DNA of 39,990 nucleotides from assembly GCA_003427395.1 (NCBI GenBank), contig BFEA01000215.1:1479466-1519455 (forward strand), in the 5' to 3' direction. Both the position numbers and the translations under genes were made by a program. Below the pieces are notes generated by a model. It saw only the letters and a program-made list of their open reading frames with translations, made no database searches and was not told where the DNA came from. Of this stretch, positions 38,279-39,990 are shown piece after piece. The first letter of the stretch is position 1; each line of letters starts with the position of its first letter. The DNA is from Chara braunii. Its lineage: Eukaryota; Streptophyta; Charophyceae; Charales; Characeae.

Positions 38279-38663
38279 TAAGATAAACCTCTGTAGGCAT
38301 CACTGACCCCATGTGTTCCTGCCAAACTCTCCTGGGACTCGTTGGATAATTTGAGGACAAGCGTGGATTCTGATGCTCAGGACAAGTGCAGACCTCCTGA
38401 TCAGTCACGTCCAAGCCCCCTCTTCCACCGCCCCTCCTCCCTTCTAAAGTCTTGCCGCATTTTGAACCTGCCCGGCTTACGCGGGTGGAAGCAGGTGCAC
38501 CCGGCCGGCTGAGCAGCCAAGTAGCCTAGTTGAGGTATGATTTTTATGCATGTGGGTGGAAAGGGGTTGTTGTGGTGATTGTCCAAACTGAGGTGGAAAA
38601 GGGATTGCTGAGGTGATTGTTAAAACACCCACCCACCGGCCCACACATGCACACACACGCACA

Positions 38664-38779
38664 GCATGCGATTTTTTTTCTGTTGTTGTGTATATCGAAC
38701 ATGACAATGCACAAACACACACACAATCGTGCTTTTTTCTGGAGTTGTCTATAGCGAACATGACAATGCACACACACAA
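38664..38779 (+). repeat. Two hammerhead-type tail modules
   Basis: Two neighbouring copies: GTTGTGTATATCGAACATGA CAATGCACAAACACACAC (38685) and GAGTTGTCTATAGCGAACAT GACAATGCACACACAC (38743), each preceded by GCGATTTTTT/GTGCTTTTTT. They match the segment behind the ribozymes at 31 kb, but no CTGATGA/GAAA core is present. Confidence 0.72.
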
Positions 38780-38849
38780 GTATGAAGCTCTGAAGAGATG
38801 CACAGGAGCATACCTTCCCTTTTACCCTGCCTCCTGAAATAACGTGCAG

Positions 38850-38938
38850 GTGGGCCGTGAAGGCACACGGGGATGTGGGCAGCTGCCGCTCAACCACAAT
38901 CAACGTGGGCAGCCTTGTGCGTAAGAGGCACAGTAAAA
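38850..38938 (+). repeat. Module A relative
   Basis: GTGGGCCGTGAAGGCACACG, GATGTGGGCAGCTGCCGCTC, AACCACAATCAACGTGGGCA, GCCTTGTGCGTAAGAGGC. The second half matches the module beside the 17-kb ribozymes. Repeated at 39547-39625. Confidence 0.75.
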
Positions 38939-39072
38939 GAGGAGCTGCAGGAACAATGAAACTGTCTAATTATAAAATTGCCCTAATATATTGGACATCT
39001 CAAACAAAGACTGCTTTGATTCTGAATCTATTCACCTGGGTGGAATTGGGGCTGTTGTGGGGAAAATCTAAA

Positions 39073-39087
39073 ACACACACACACACA

Positions 39088-39168
<81 letters not shown>
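39073..39168. repeat. (CA)n microsatellite
   Basis: About 48 CA units with a single CT interruption. Confidence 0.98.
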
Positions 39169-39170
<2 letters not shown>

Positions 39171-39177
39171 TCTTCTT

Positions 39178-39222
39178 TTCCTGGAGTGTTGTATAGCGAA
39201 CGTGACGACACACCACAACACC
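39178..39222 (+). repeat. Tail module relic
   Basis: CCTGGAGTGTTGTATAGCGA ACGTGACGACACACCACAAC, directly after the CA repeat; same family as 38743. Confidence 0.7.
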
Positions 39223-39546
39223 TGCTCTTCAACTGACTGGCCTCTTGCGCCATTGCATATCTGTCTTCTCTGACGGTGAGTACCGAGAATGCTGTGAAGT
39301 TTGTCTTTCCTCTGTTCTGTTCTTCTCCCTCTACTTTTCTCCTCGTCCCCTTTCCCATTGTCCCTTCCCTTGTGTGGAGCTTCTCCCCTCCCATCCCCCA
39401 TTCCTTCCTCCTCCCATTGTGTACCACTACTAAATGCACATGAATGACCATCATTAAGAGAACAGACAAAATATAAGCTGAAGGTGTGCCGAGAAAGGAA
39501 CAGGACTATACCTGACCCATTACCTGGCCGCCTTCCATAGCATGCA

Positions 39547-39625
39547 AGTGGGCCATTATGGCACATGGGCATGTGGGCAGCTCGCACTCGACCACAATCA
39601 ATGTGGCGAGCCTTGTACATGAGAG
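39547..39625 (+). repeat. Module A relative, second copy
   Basis: AGTGGGCCATTATGGCACAT, GGGCATGTGGGCAGCTCGCA, CTCGACCACAATCAATGTGG, CGAGCCTTGTACATGAGAG. About 700 bp downstream of the first copy in the same direction. Confidence 0.72.
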
Positions 39626-39639
39626 CAAACTGGGGGGCT

Positions 39640-39990
39640 GGAAGGCTGGCGTTGCCTGGCAAAAGAAAAAAGTGCACCTGGCTGGTTCGTTTCTATTGGC
39701 GTGCAGCAGAAATCTGCATCAGGAGAAAGAGGCTGGGAGGTACTAGAAGTTTAAGTGGATAGATGTGTGGGTGGGTACATGTCAACACTGTCAAGATATC
39801 CTCTTCTTTTTTAGTGCACGCGTGTGCCTTACGCAGACAAACGTGTGTGGGGAACCTCACACTCGGTTTATTATCGTTGTATTCTATCTGTGGTTTTTCT
39901 GGCGTAGGGTTTGGACTGGAGTTTGACGAGTGTTTGATTTCACACACATACACACACTCCAGACACATGAAAAGAGAGCTGCAATAACAA
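39640..39990. other. No recognised gene
   Basis: Contains the GTTTAAG right-end relic of a TTAA-type MITE (about 39745-39756) and short CA-rich text near the window end. Confidence 0.45.

Noticed and set aside
38385-38405. Hammerhead core (GCAGACCTCCTGATCAGTC)
   Set aside because: CTGATCA instead of CTGATGA, and no GAAA with a pairing stem follows.
39000-39677. 225-codon minus-strand ORF
   Set aside because: Its length comes from reading through the (CA)n repeat as Cys/Val; the ends carry no domain.

Overview
The window is repeat-dominated nuclear DNA of a eukaryote, probably of the green (streptophyte) lineage. There are no bacterial-style gene blocks. The sequence is full of microsatellites, A/T tracts, short inverted-repeat transposons, retroposons and a decayed Ty3/gypsy element. 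The best-preserved U6 snRNA copy (35808-35905) has a 5' end and a 3' 'AAATCGAGAAAT' block that resemble plant U6 more than animal U6. A large, repeat-rich charophyte such as Chara would fit, but that is inference. Only one stretch looks like a host protein-coding exon (11686-12670, ending at a GTAGGT splice donor).

Layout. 0-2 kb: (TC)n, a tRNA-derived SINE fragment fused to a U6 fragment, and unassigned sequence. 2.07-6.26 kb: a minus-strand Ty3/gypsy element (primer site, gag, zinc knuckle, protease, RT, start of RNase H), broken by nonsense codons and frameshifts and lacking integrase and its 3' LTR. 6.3-10 kb: no recognised gene. 10-11.4 kb: a long hairpin, small inverted-repeat elements and a 70-bp tandem duplication. 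11.4-12.8 kb: the candidate exon. 12.8-16.2 kb: MITEs and simple repeats. 16.65-17.66 kb: a retrozyme-like element with two hammerhead ribozymes exactly 400 bp apart. 17.8-25.4 kb: foldback elements, SINEs, MITEs and tandem duplications. 26-30 kb: TTAA-flanked MITEs, U6-derived fragments and a SINE. 30308-30345: an untrimmed Nextera junction adapter. 31.0-31.64 kb: a second hammerhead array with a 196-bp period. 32.5-32.7 kb: a large (CTC/CTT)n tract. 35.7-35.9 kb: two head-to-tail U6 retrocopies. 38.1-39.7 kb: relics carrying modules of the hammerhead elements, plus (CA)n.

Main result. Four type III hammerhead ribozymes with the full CUGAUGA/GAAA core lie in two separate repeat arrays on the + strand, with a fifth half copy. 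The predicted self-cleavage products are 400 nt and 196 nt, which fits retrozyme-type elements that move through circular RNA. Dispersed modules found next to these ribozymes recur at 31 kb and 38-39.6 kb. A second unusual theme is repeated insertion of U6 snRNA pieces, some next to SINE or poly(A) sequence. Several DNA-transposon-like MITE families are also visible with their target-site duplications (TNA in one, TTAA in another).
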